The notes: a model not told the origin generated them from the sequence alone. Positions 1 through 6,750 are shown, counted from the stretch's first letter. The stretch: DNA of 12,273 nt from Achromobacter sp. (GCA_003454835.1 DMTA01000308.1:1-12273); one strand, 5' to 3'. Translations and numbers: made by a program.

Positions 1-246
1 CCCACACCCGAGGAAATCGCGGGGGGCGCAGAGGCGGGTGGCGCGTCTTTAGCCGGCGCATCCCCAGCCACCCCGGCCGCGCCCGCCGCTACGGCGGCGC
101 GTGATCAAAGCATCGGTGGCGCGAAGGCGCAATCGGCTGGCAATCAGCTCACGATGAAAGCCATGATTACGGACGTGGTGCTGGTGCTGGCCTGGGGGGC
201 GATGATCCCCGGCCTGATGTGGTTGGGCGTGGCCGGTGGTTTCTGA
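1..246 (+). CDS. C-terminal part of an Ala-rich protein with one C-terminal membrane helix (5' end outside window)
   Basis: The frame is open from base 1 and ends in TGA at 244-246, giving 81 visible residues. The first 50 or so are low-complexity and rich in Ala, Gly and Pro, which looks like a flexible linker. Residues about 57-79 form one hydrophobic segment (VVLVLAWGAMIPGLMWLGV), probably a membrane helix, and the protein ends four residues later. The gene is convergent with the permease gene on the other strand, 33 bp away. I do not recognise the family: the visible part shows a membrane-anchored tail but no enzymatic motif. The linker composition and the smooth GC-rich codon use support real coding. 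The function is unknown and the N-terminal domain, which would decide it, is not in the window. Confidence 0.6.
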   Translation, partial: PTPEEIAGGAEAGGASLAGASPATPAAPAATAARDQSIGGAKAQSAGNQLTMKAMITDVVLVLAWGAMIPGLMWLGVAGGF

Positions 247-279
247 TGACCGCCTGCTTTTGATGACCGCCGGCGGCGC

Positions 280-1152
280 TCAGCTCGATCCCAGCAGGAT
301 CACGCCCGCCAGAATGGACACGCAACCGGCCAGACGGCCGACGCCCACTTTTTCGCGCAGCATGAACATGCCGGCCAAGGTGCCGAGCATCATGGACATT
401 TCCCGGGCTGGCGCCACCAGGCTCAGCGGCGCGCCATTGCGCAGCGCGTACAGCACCAGAATGTAACCAAGCGGCGACAGAAACCCCACGGCCAACGCCA
501 GATGCCAATGGCCGCGCATGGATTCCCACGATTGCGTGGGACGGCGCAGCATGTGCGGGGTCATCATGGCAGTGCGGGTCACACAGGTGAACCAGTCGAA
601 TAGGACCGGACTGATCAGTAGCACTTTCACGCCGTACGCGTCGACCACCGTATAGGCCGCGATGAACAGGCCGATCACCACGCCCCAGCGCACCCCGATC
701 CACGCCTGCGCCTGCTTGAAGATGGCAAGCCGCCCCTGGGTAGCGATCAGCAGCACCCCGGCCACGACACACAACATGCCGGCGATGCCGGTGCTGGTGG
801 CGGGTTCGCCCAGCAGCAGAAAGGCGCCCGTCGTTGACAGCAGGGGGCCGGTGCCCCGGGCAATCGGATAGACCACCGACAGGTCGGCCACCTGATAGCC
901 GCGCTGCAGGCAAAGGCTGTAGCCCAGATGCAACAGGCTGGATGTGAGGATCGCGCCGACGACTGGCCAAGTCCAGTTCATGCCGTCGTGCATCAACACC
1001 CAGATCACCCAAGGCGCATACAGCACCGTCGCGCACAACCCGTAGGCAAAGACGAACGGCGCGCCCACCATGGCCGCGCGCTTGGCAAGGAGGTTCCACG
1101 TGGCGTGGGCCATCGCCGCCAGGACGACCAATATCAGGGACGAGTACGACAT
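280..1152 (-). CDS. EamA/DMT-family transporter (inner-membrane permease)
   Basis: The product is 290 residues, about the usual length for drug/metabolite-transporter (DMT) proteins with two EamA repeats. About ten hydrophobic helices are visible in two halves, roughly residues 4-138 and 155-288. The first half contains the typical end of an EamA repeat, with a GE.P..... motif (LLLGEPATSTGIAGMLCVVAG). The second half has the parallel sequence LREKVGVGRLAGCVSILAGV. The ATG at 1152 opens directly into the first helix (SSLILVVLAAMAHATWNLLAKRA), so no cleavable signal is expected. No clear Shine-Dalgarno sequence precedes it. Members export or import amino acids, metabolites or drugs across the inner membrane, and the substrate cannot be inferred here. 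The gene diverges from rplS, 341 bp away, and is convergent with the partial gene at 1-246. Confidence 0.88.
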   Translation of the reverse strand: MSYSSLILVVLAAMAHATWNLLAKRAAMVGAPFVFAYGLCATVLYAPWVIWVLMHDGMNWTWPVVGAILTSSLLHLGYSLCLQRGYQVADLSVVYPIARGTGPLLSTTGAFLLLGEPATSTGIAGMLCVVAGVLLIATQGRLAIFKQAQAWIGVRWGVVIGLFIAAYTVVDAYGVKVLLISPVLFDWFTCVTRTAMMTPHMLRRPTQSWESMRGHWHLALAVGFLSPLGYILVLYALRNGAPLSLVAPAREMSMMLGTLAGMFMLREKVGVGRLAGCVSILAGVILLGSS

Positions 1153-1493
1153 GAGGGAACAGCGTCAGATGACGTGTTTGTTACAGGGAGTTGGAAGGGT
1201 ACCGCAAACCGTGCTCAAGGCGCACATGTTACCCGAGGCCCTGGGGATTTTTGGTGTAGAATCATTGGTTTGCCAAATCTCATCCTCTGCTTGCGGCATA
1301 GCATCGCGACACAGGCTCACAGGAAATCCGCATTGCGGACAACCCACGAGAACCAGTAGCCATGCACACGCACCAGGTCGGTTGCGACCGAAGACTTGAA
1401 ACTCGATTCTTCGATCACACGAAAGTCCGGGCGTGAACAACATCGATCGGCAAAAGTTTTAGTCCGCAAAGACATGATGATCTAGGAGTTCAC
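1153..1493 (+). promoter_or_regulatory. Gap upstream of rplS: candidate -10 and a roughly 220-nt structured leader
   Basis: No convincing gene lies in these 341 bp between the divergent EamA and rplS genes. A good -10 hexamer, TAGAAT, sits at 1257-1262, but I see no matching -35. Transcription from there would give a leader of about 220 nt. Within it are two small perfect hairpins, TCCGC-ATT-GCGGA at 1327-1339 and TCGGT-TGCG-ACCGA at 1378-1391. The second competes with an alternative pairing, CGAAGA (1389-1394) with TCTTCG (1408-1413). A 24-codon open frame runs from ATG 1362 to TGA 1436 without a good ribosome-binding site. The rplS Shine-Dalgarno sequence AGGAG is at 1484-1488. The promoter call is tentative. 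Confidence 0.4.
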
Positions 1494-1874
1494 ATGAACC
1501 TCATCGCTATCCTGGAACAGGAAGAAATTGCCCGTCTGACCGGCGGTCAAGCCAAGCCTGAATTTGCTCCTGGTGACACCGTCATCGTGAGCGTCAACGT
1601 CGTTGAAGGCACCCGCAAGCGCGTGCAGGCTTTCGAAGGCGTTGTTATCGCCAAGCGCAATCGCGGCCTGAACTCCGCGTTCACCGTGCGCAAGATTTCG
1701 TCGGGTGAAGCCGTGGAACGTACGTTCCAGCTGTACTCGCCGCAAATCGCCAGCATCGAAGTGAAGCGCCGCGGCGACGTGCGCCGCGCCAAGCTGTACT
1801 ACCTGCGCTCGCGCTCGGGCAAGTCGGCTCGCATCAAGGAAAAGCTGGTCAGCAAGCAAGCCTCCGCGGCTTGA
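1494..1874 (+). CDS. rplS: 50S ribosomal protein L19
   Basis: The product is 126 residues and aligns by eye with bacterial L19 over its whole length. The sequence [28 protein letters not shown] is followed by the highly conserved block around FTVRKIS.G.AVERTF..YSP.I..IEV and the basic end RRAKLYYLR...[11 protein letters not shown]19 sits at the 30S-50S interface of the large subunit. The ATG start is firm: AGGAG lies five bases upstream and [12 protein letters not shown] matches the usual N terminus. A strong terminator follows. In most proteobacteria rplS is the last gene of rpsP-rimM-trmD-rplS, but here the upstream neighbour is a divergent permease gene, so rplS appears monocistronic. The slightly longer C-terminal tail (VSKQASAA) is common in beta-proteobacteria. 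Confidence 0.98.
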   Translation: MNLIAILEQEEIARLTGGQAKPEFAPGDTVIVSVNVVEGTRKRVQAFEGVVIAKRNRGLNSAFTVRKISSGEAVERTFQLYSPQIASIEVKRRGDVRRAKLYYLRSRSGKSARIKEKLVSKQASAA

Positions 1875-1958
1875 TCGCTTATCGGTACACGGCCCTGACA
1901 GTGTCGGACGTTCACGCCAATCCGCGTTTCCGTCCGGCACGGTTTTCCGGGTTAAAAA

Positions 1959-1982
1959 GGCACCTGCGAGGGTGCCTTTTTT
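1959..1982 (+). terminator. Rho-independent terminator of rplS
   Basis: GGCACC (1959-1964) pairs perfectly with GGTGCC (1971-1976) across a six-base loop and is followed by TTTTTT. The stem is also preceded by AAAAA, so the stem can extend by A-U pairs into the U run. It lies 85 bp after the rplS stop and just before the Nudix gene. Confidence 0.92.
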
Positions 1983-1997
1983 CTTATTTCTGAGCGT

Positions 1998-2729
1998 ATG
2001 TCTGATACCTCGTCCTCCGCGCGGCCCCGACGGCCGCTGGCGCGCCCCGGATTCGATCCGGCGACGCAACCGTGGGTGGTGGCCAACGAATCGCTGCCGC
2101 CCGTGCCAACCCGCCTGCTGACGCCGGATTCCCTGCGCGGCACGTTGAGCCAGCCTTCCACCTGGACGCTGGAGCTGTCGCGCGACAACGACCTTCGCTA
2201 TCCTGGCCGCGAGGGTACGCCCGTGCCGGCAGCCGTGCTGATCCCGCTGGTGACGCGCGACGAGGGCGTGAGCATCATGCTGACGCAGCGCGCCGCGCAT
2301 CTGCACGATCACGCCGGCCAGATCAGCTTTCCCGGCGGTCGTATCGAGACCAGCGACGCCACGCCCGTGGATGCGGCGCTACGGGAAGCGCAAGAGGAAA
2401 CCGGCTTGCCGGCCAATCACGTTGAAGTGCTGGGCAGCATGCCGCCTTACCTGACGGCGACCGGCTTTTCGATCATTCCCGTGGTGTCGCTGGTGCGGCC
2501 GGGTTTTGAACTGGCGCCCGACGCTTTCGAAGTGGCCGAGGTGTTCGAGGTGCCGTTGTCGTTCCTGATGGACCCGGCCAATCATCGCCTTTATGAAGCC
2601 CGGCTCGATGACGGACGGGTGCGCCAGTATTACGGCATGCCGTACGGCAAGCACTTCATCTGGGGCGCCACTGCGGGCATGCTGCGCAACCTCTATCACT
2701 TGTTGCGCCACGGATTCACGCCGCGCTGA
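1998..2729 (+). CDS. Nudix hydrolase, CoA pyrophosphatase type (NudL/YeaB-like)
   Basis: The product is 243 residues. The CoA-pyrophosphatase signature (UPF0035) is at residues 95-114, LTQRAAHLHDHAGQISFPGG. It runs into the Nudix box starting at G113-G114 and ending REAQEETGL (129-137), whose glutamates bind the catalytic Mg2+. Enzymes of this type cleave coenzyme A and its derivatives into 3',5'-ADP and 4'-phosphopantetheine in the cytoplasm. The N-terminal 75 residues are longer than in E. coli NudL and look proline-rich and less ordered, which is common in beta-proteobacterial members. The ATG at 1998 has only a weak GAG five to six bases in front. The gene begins 15 bp after the rplS terminator, so its promoter must overlap that region or depend on read-through. 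A hairpin terminator lies about 145 bp downstream. Confidence 0.92.
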   Translation: MSDTSSSARPRRPLARPGFDPATQPWVVANESLPPVPTRLLTPDSLRGTLSQPSTWTLELSRDNDLRYPGREGTPVPAAVLIPLVTRDEGVSIMLTQRAAHLHDHAGQISFPGGRIETSDATPVDAALREAQEETGLPANHVEVLGSMPPYLTATGFSIIPVVSLVRPGFELAPDAFEVAEVFEVPLSFLMDPANHRLYEARLDDGRVRQYYGMPYGKHFIWGATAGMLRNLYHLLRHGFTPR

Positions 2730-2753
2730 TCGGCCTTGGAACAGACGGCCGGT

Positions 2754-2872
2754 TGCGGCCCGGCCAAGCAAACGGCCACGAATAACCGCACTCCGGCCCA
2801 AGCAACCGGCCACGAATACCAAACGGCCACGAATACCAAACGGCCACGAATACCCAAACGTCCCCGCACAAG
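2754..2872. repeat. Short tandem-repeat array, 17-bp unit AAACGGCCACGAATACC
   Basis: Three head-to-tail units are at 2804-2820 (one mismatch), 2821-2837 and 2838-2854; the last two are identical. A further copy at 2770-2787 has one inserted A. It and the 2804 copy are each preceded by CCGGCC(C)AAGC (2760-2769 and 2793-2803), so a composite unit of about 34 bp is also duplicated. A degraded unit follows at 2856-2872. The array fills the space between the convergent Nudix and rsgA genes. The period is not a multiple of three and no gene signal is present, so it is noncoding. Confidence 0.85.
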
Positions 2873-2874
2873 CC

Positions 2875-2898
2875 AACGGCCCCGATAGGGGCCGTTTT
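2875..2898 (+). terminator. Hairpin terminator between the Nudix gene and rsgA
   Basis: AACGGCCCC (2875-2883) pairs perfectly with GGGGCCGTT (2888-2896) around a GATA loop, and the 3' side runs into TTTT (2895-2898). The U run is short, but the 9-bp stem is strong. On the plus strand it ends the Nudix transcript. On the minus strand it lies 22 bp after the rsgA stop, where it lacks a clear U run, so any action there is weaker. Confidence 0.8.
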
Positions 2899-2919
2899 CA
2901 ATGGGGGCAGCGGCGAGCG

Positions 2920-3822
2920 TCAGTAGCGCTGCTGGCCCGCGAGGTTTTCTTCAAGGATGCGTTCGTACAGCGCATAGCGCGCCGGGTCGATCCTGCCGCT
3001 CTGCAACGCGGCCACCACACCGCAGCCGGGCTCGTGTCGGTGAGTGCAGTTGTAGAAGCGGCATTCTTCGATGGGCTGCGTGAACTCCGGAAACCCGCGA
3101 ATGATGTCGTCCCGCGTCAGGTGATGCAGCCCGAACGCCTGGAACCCTGGCGAGTCGATCAGGTCGCCGCCCGGGGCCGGTAGATGGTAGAGCCGGGTGC
3201 TGGTCGTGGTGTGCTTACCCATGTCCAGTGCGGTGGAGTGCTCGCGCGTGGCTGCGGCGGCATCCGGCACCAGCGCGTTGAGCAGCGTGGACTTGCCCAT
3301 GCCGCTCTGCCCCAGCAGCAGGTTCGTGCGGCCCGCCAGGCGCGGCGCGAGCAGCGTGTGGACGTTCTCGGGCTCGAGCGCGCTCAGCTCGATGATGTCG
3401 ACGCCCAGCGCCGCGATGGGCGCCAGCCGCGCGCGGGCGGCCGGGAGCTCGTCGGTCAGGTCGGTCTTGTTCAGGATGATGAGCGGCGCGATGCCGGCGC
3501 TCCATGCGCCAGCCAGCGCGCGGCCGGTGAGGTCGTCTGAAAAAGTGGGCCGGACGGCCACGACGATCAGCAGCTGATCGACGTTGGACGCAAACTGCTT
3601 GGACCGCATTTCGTCGGACCGATAGAGCAGGTTGCTGCGGGGCAGGATGGCGTCAATGGCGCCTTCGTCCTTGCCCTGCGGCGTGATCTTGACCCGGTCG
3701 CCCACCGCGGCGCCGGTCTTCTTGCCGCGCGGGAAGCATTTGCGCAAGGCGCCATCGGCCAGTTCCACGGTGTAGTGGCGGCCATGCGCGGCGATGATGC
3801 GGCCTTCCATCGGCGCGCTCAT
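2920..3822 (-). CDS. rsgA: Small ribosomal subunit biogenesis GTPase RsgA
   Basis: The product is 300 residues, a circularly permuted GTPase that checks late maturation of the 30S subunit. An N-terminal OB fold (about residues 5-65) is followed by the G motifs in permuted order: NKTD (118-121), GQSGMGKST (171-179), GKHTTT (202-207) and DSPG (223-226). The C-terminal zinc knuckle has C254, C259, H261 and C267. All expected catalytic and zinc ligands are present. I chose the ATG at 3822 because the frame upstream runs into the sigma-factor gene, and because this ATG overlaps that gene's TGA as ATGA, suggesting translational coupling. A second ATG four codons in (3810) is possible. A minus-strand frame extends to 4101 but has no support beyond the sigma gene's own coding. 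Neither candidate start has a strong Shine-Dalgarno sequence. Confidence 0.97.
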   Translation of the reverse strand: MSAPMEGRIIAAHGRHYTVELADGALRKCFPRGKKTGAAVGDRVKITPQGKDEGAIDAILPRSNLLYRSDEMRSKQFASNVDQLLIVVAVRPTFSDDLTGRALAGAWSAGIAPLIILNKTDLTDELPAARARLAPIAALGVDIIELSALEPENVHTLLAPRLAGRTNLLLGQSGMGKSTLLNALVPDAAAATREHSTALDMGKHTTTSTRLYHLPAPGGDLIDSPGFQAFGLHHLTRDDIIRGFPEFTQPIEECRFYNCTHRHEPGCGVVAALQSGRIDPARYALYERILEENLAGQQRY

Positions 3823-4328
3823 GCGGCGGCCGTCATGCACGCCATCAAGGCCTTGCGCAGATGGCGTCGCACCGTGATCACGGGTTTGCCAGTTTGTTGG
3901 GAGATTTCCTGCAGCGTCAGCCCGTCCAGCTGCGCCAGCAGGAACATCTCGCGCGTGGCAGCGGGCAGGCGCTGCAGCATGGCGTCGATCGCCACCAGCG
4001 TCTGCACGATCATGAGGCCCGTTTCTGGAGACGGCACCTGCGGCTCGGGCAGGTGGGCGATGGCATCCAGATAGGCCTGTTGCACCGCGCGGCGGCGCCA
4101 ATGGTCGACGAGCAGGCCCTTGGCAATATGCGTGATCAGCGCGCGCGGCTCTTCGCGCAGCACGGGCGGCCGGCGAGCGGCCATCAGCCGCACGAACGTG
4201 TCCTGCGCCAGATCGGCCGCGTCGCCGCTGTCGCCCAGCTTGCGATGGAGCCAGCCTTGCAGCCAGCCATGGTGATGGCGATAGAGCTGCTCGACCGCGG
4301 GGAGGGAAAGGGAGTCGGTAGATTGCAA
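3819..4328 (-). CDS. FecI-like ECF RNA polymerase sigma factor
   Basis: The product is 169 residues, the usual size of FecI-type extracytoplasmic-function sigma factors. Region 2 covers about residues 12-82, including YRHHHGWLQGWLHRKLG, DAADLAQDTFVRLM and RALITHIAKGLLVDHWRRR, the last typical of the FecI group. Region 4 covers about 110-160 and carries the helix-turn-helix LTLQEISQQTGKPVITVRRHLRKAL. The start is inferred to be TTG at 4328: the frame is closed by TAA TAG 14-15 codons upstream, no ATG lies between, and the N terminus then fits the family. FecI-type genes usually sit before fecR and a TonB-dependent receptor gene. Here the 3' end overlaps rsgA by ATGA and no fecR is visible on this side. 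A Fur-box-like sequence lies 22 bp upstream, which fits an iron-starvation sigma factor; this is inference. Confidence 0.88.
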   Translation of the reverse strand: MQSTDSLSLPAVEQLYRHHHGWLQGWLHRKLGDSGDAADLAQDTFVRLMAARRPPVLREEPRALITHIAKGLLVDHWRRRAVQQAYLDAIAHLPEPQVPSPETGLMIVQTLVAIDAMLQRLPAATREMFLLAQLDGLTLQEISQQTGKPVITVRRHLRKALMACMTAAA

Positions 4329-4350
4329 GATGCCCAGCAGTCTACCGAAT

Positions 4351-4369
4351 GCGAATAAGAAATACTATT
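4351..4369 (-). promoter_or_regulatory. Fur-box-like sequence over the sigma-factor promoter
   Basis: On the plus strand the sequence GCGAATAAGAAATACTATT matches the 19-bp Fur consensus GATAATGATAATCATTATC at 11 positions and has the common GCGAATRAGAA..ATTATT look. It overlaps a candidate sigma-70 promoter read on the minus strand: TCGACC (4375-4380) as -35, a 17-bp spacer, and TATTCG (4352-4357) as -10. Placement 22 bp before the sigma-gene start fits iron repression of a FecI-type gene. The match is moderate. Confidence 0.45.
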
Positions 4370-4395
4370 AATTGGGTCGAGGGGACGGGGGCAGC

Positions 4396-4433
4396 GCGGC
4401 TTGCGCACAACAGGCGTCTGTTGTGTGGGCCGC
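4396..4433. terminator. Strong hairpin after the Bug gene, possibly a terminator
   Basis: CACAACAG (4406-4413) pairs perfectly with CTGTTGTG (4418-4425) across GCGT. An outer stem GCGGC (4396-4400) with GCCGC (4429-4433) encloses it. It lies between the end of the minus-strand Bug gene and the sigma-gene promoter, so it could stop read-through. Neither strand shows a U run, so it may be a processing or stability hairpin instead. Confidence 0.45.
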
Positions 4434-4475
4434 AATCCTGCAATCGAGATGCAGCACCTGCCGACAGACCGCACA

Positions 4476-5486
4476 TCAGTCCATCTTCAACCCCGCGGTT
4501 TTGGCGACCGTTGCCCATTTCTGAATCTCGCCGGTAATGAACGCGGTGAAATCCTGCGGGCTGCGCAAGGTGACGGCGTTGCCGGTGGCCTTCAGCGGCT
4601 TGATCACTTCCGGGTCGGTCAGTGCGGCACGGGTGGCCTGGGACAAGCGGTCGCGTATGGCGTCCGGCAGGCCAGCCGGCGCGGACAGCCCCGTCCACGA
4701 CACAGCGTCGAAATCCGGAAAGCCGGATTCCGCCACGGTCGGCAGATCGGGAAACAGCAGGCTTCTTGAAGCGCCGGTCGAGGCCAGCACGCGCAGCTTG
4801 CCCGCGCGGACATGCGGCTCCAGGGTGTCGGCGACCATGACCAGGATGGGGACCTGCCCGCCGATGACGTCGGTCACCGCCTGCGAGGCGCCCTTGTAGG
4901 GGATGTGTTGCACCTTCAGGTCGGCCCGTTGTTTCAGGAGTTCGAAGGCAAGGTTGCCGGAAGAGCCGGCGCCCGGGCTGGCGTAGTTGTACTTGTCCGG
5001 CGATTGGCGAAGCAGATTCACCAGTTCCGCGAGCGTCTTGGCCGGAAACTCGGGGTTCACGGCAATGACGTTCGGACTGGAGGTGATGCTGCTGATGTGC
5101 GTAAAGTCCTTGAGCGGGTCGTACGGCATGGACGCATACAGGGCGGCGTTGGCCGCGTGGGTGCCCACGCCGGACATCAGCAGGGTGTAGCCGTCCGGCT
5201 TGGCGCGTGCGACAAATGCCGAACCGATATTGCCGCTGGCGCCCGCGCGGTTTTCCACGATGACAGACTCGCCGAGCTGCGTGGACAGCGCGCGAGCCAG
5301 GATCCGCCCCGTGACGTCGGTTGTGCCGCCTGGTGGAAATGGCACGATCAGCGTGATGGGCTGGCTGGGCCAGTTGTCGGCGGCGTGTACGGGGGGCGCG
5401 AACACGGCCGGCAGGGCCAGCGCCGCAAGCAATGCGGAAAAGCGGCGGCGCGACAGCCGTGCGCGCTTGCCATTGAGGTTGTGCAT
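4476..5486 (-). CDS. Bug-family tripartite tricarboxylate transporter substrate-binding protein
   Basis: The product is 336 residues. An N-terminal export signal is clear: twin arginines in SRRRFSALL (12-20), a hydrophobic stretch, and a cleavage site near VHA-AD (33-37). The SRRxF form suggests Tat export, although Sec use is possible. The mature protein has the Bug hallmarks: WPSQPITLIVPFPPGGTTDVTGR (39-61), VENRAGASGNIG and PDGYTLLM in domain 1, then YKGASQAVTDVIGGQV and FPDLPTVAESGFPDF in domain 2. Bug proteins bind carboxylates in the periplasm by enclosing them between two lobes. No TctA/TctB membrane partner is in the window, which is common for this large, mostly orphan family. AGGAG lies five bases before the ATG. 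The gene starts 45 bp after the enolase-superfamily gene on the same strand, so the two are probably one operon and share a substrate. Confidence 0.95.
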   Translation of the reverse strand: MHNLNGKRARLSRRRFSALLAALALPAVFAPPVHAADNWPSQPITLIVPFPPGGTTDVTGRILARALSTQLGESVIVENRAGASGNIGSAFVARAKPDGYTLLMSGVGTHAANAALYASMPYDPLKDFTHISSITSSPNVIAVNPEFPAKTLAELVNLLRQSPDKYNYASPGAGSSGNLAFELLKQRADLKVQHIPYKGASQAVTDVIGGQVPILVMVADTLEPHVRAGKLRVLASTGASRSLLFPDLPTVAESGFPDFDAVSWTGLSAPAGLPDAIRDRLSQATRAALTDPEVIKPLKATGNAVTLRSPQDFTAFITGEIQKWATVAKTAGLKMD

Positions 5487-5531
5487 GTTGTCTCCTGTTC
5501 TGGTTTTGATTGGGGGCGTGCAGGCGGCGCG

Positions 5532-6674
5532 TCAGGGTTCGATGCGCCAGTGCTGCACCGTCCAGGGCTCGAACTGGTCCGGCGTGAAATCCATGCCGAG
5601 TCCAGGGCCGTCCGGTACGGCCGCAAAGCCGTTGGACTGGATGGCCGGGCCGGCCAGCGCAATGAGCGGGTTGCCTGTCACGTCGTATTCCACGAAGGGA
5701 TAGTTGGCCCACGCGCCGCCGCGCGACGGCATTTGTGTTGCCGCGACCTGCAGCGAGGCCAGGAAATTGATGGCGGTGCCGAACGCATGCGGCATGACGG
5801 CGATATCCCGGCTTTCCGCCAGCGCGGCGACCTTGCGATAGCCTGTGAAGCCGCCGCATACGCCGAGATCCGGCTGCAGCACGCTGACGGCGCCAGCACG
5901 CAGGAAGGCGTCGAAGCCGGCCAGGCTGCCAATGGCTTCTCCGCCGGCGATGGCGCAGGCGGTTGCCTGCGCGGTGGCGGCGTAGCCGTCCAGGTTCTCC
6001 GGCGCGACGGGCTCTTCGATCCACAGCGGGCGCGCCGGTTCAATCAGCGCAGCGGATAGACGCGCCGCCGCCGTGCCGTACCCCTGGTTCATATCGAGCA
6101 TGAAGTCGGCATCCGGCCCGATCAGCGCGCGCACGTGCTGCGCCATGACGGCATCGGCCTGCGGAGAGACTCCCGCGCGCGGCTTGACCGCCTTGAATCC
6201 CTGGCTGAGCAGCGATTCGATCTCACGGGGATAGTTGCCATAGGGATCATCGCCCTCGGCAATGAAGGGGCCGCTGGCGTAGCACGGCAGGTCACGCCGC
6301 ACCGCGCCGCCCAGCATCTGCGCGATGCTTACGCCGTGCGCGCGGGCCGCAAGGTCATGAAGCGCCATGTCCAACGCGGAGATCGCCATCATGGCTGGCC
6401 CGCGCTTGTCATAGCCGATGCGCGGCACGAGGTCGGCGTAGATTGCGCCGTGATCGAGCGGCGACCGGCCGCAGACGAGCGGGCCAAGTTGTTGCCGGAT
6501 CAAGGCCGCCGCGGCCCACGGCGAGGAGAAGACTTCCCCCCATCCGCGCAGTCCGTTGTCGGAGCGGATTTCCAGGGCCAGAAATTCCCGTTTGCGCATG
6601 AACGTGCGCGCGTTGCCGAGCGGCACCCGGGGTGTATAAGCCAGGTGGTAGCCGTTGATCTGAGTAACTTTCAA
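5532..6674 (-). CDS. Mandelate racemase/muconate lactonizing enzyme-family protein (enolase superfamily)
   Basis: With a TTG start at 6674 the product is 380 residues, and its active-site numbering then falls almost on that of mandelate racemase: K164-x-R166, metal ligands D194, E220/E221 and E246, an Asp-His dyad D269 and H296, and E329. The capping domain is about residues 1-120 and the barrel follows. The His-Asp dyad places it in the mandelate racemase subgroup, whose members racemise or dehydrate hydroxy acids and sugar acids after Mg2+-assisted proton abstraction. The second residue of the usual KxK pair is Arg, so the chemistry may be one-sided. The alternative ATG at 6725 would add 17 residues unlike the family, would leave under 35 bp between divergent genes, and has no Shine-Dalgarno sequence. 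The TTG also lacks one, so the start stays uncertain. The Bug gene follows in the same direction; LysR diverges. Confidence 0.9.
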   Translation of the reverse strand: MKVTQINGYHLAYTPRVPLGNARTFMRKREFLALEIRSDNGLRGWGEVFSSPWAAAALIRQQLGPLVCGRSPLDHGAIYADLVPRIGYDKRGPAMMAISALDMALHDLAARAHGVSIAQMLGGAVRRDLPCYASGPFIAEGDDPYGNYPREIESLLSQGFKAVKPRAGVSPQADAVMAQHVRALIGPDADFMLDMNQGYGTAAARLSAALIEPARPLWIEEPVAPENLDGYAATAQATACAIAGGEAIGSLAGFDAFLRAGAVSVLQPDLGVCGGFTGYRKVAALAESRDIAVMPHAFGTAINFLASLQVAATQMPSRGGAWANYPFVEYDVTGNPLIALAGPAIQSNGFAAVPDGPGLGMDFTPDQFEPWTVQHWRIEP

Positions 6675-6750
6675 AATGGATGCCGAGCTGATTGGGATCG
6701 GTCCAGTTTGGCGCTCGGGTAGCATACGGTCAAATACATAGACAATGCGG

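Noticed and set aside
244..271. Direct repeat TGATGACCGCC at 244-254 and 261-271 around the convergent gene ends
   Set aside because: Only two 11-bp copies, the first including a stop codon; no insertion or mobile gene between or beside them, so chance or a small local duplication is enough.
1362..1436. 24-codon frame (MHTHQVGC...) in the rplS leader as a real small gene
   Set aside because: No ribosome-binding site and no recognisable product; kept only as part of the leader description.
2716..2901. Minus-strand frame through the 17-bp repeats giving a pseudo-repetitive peptide
   Set aside because: The repeat period is not a multiple of three, so the peptide repeat changes frame; no start signal and it runs through a terminator.
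2920..4101. A 393-residue minus-strand frame containing rsgA with a 93-residue N-terminal extension
   Set aside because: The extension lies in the antisense-shifted frame of the sigma-factor gene, has no RsgA-like sequence, and the ATGA overlap at 3819-3822 gives a better start.
4812..6059. Long plus-strand open frame (415 residues) opposite the Bug and enolase-family genes
   Set aside because: It is rich in Arg, Gly and His with no domain, as expected of an antisense shadow in GC-rich DNA; both opposite genes are unmistakable.
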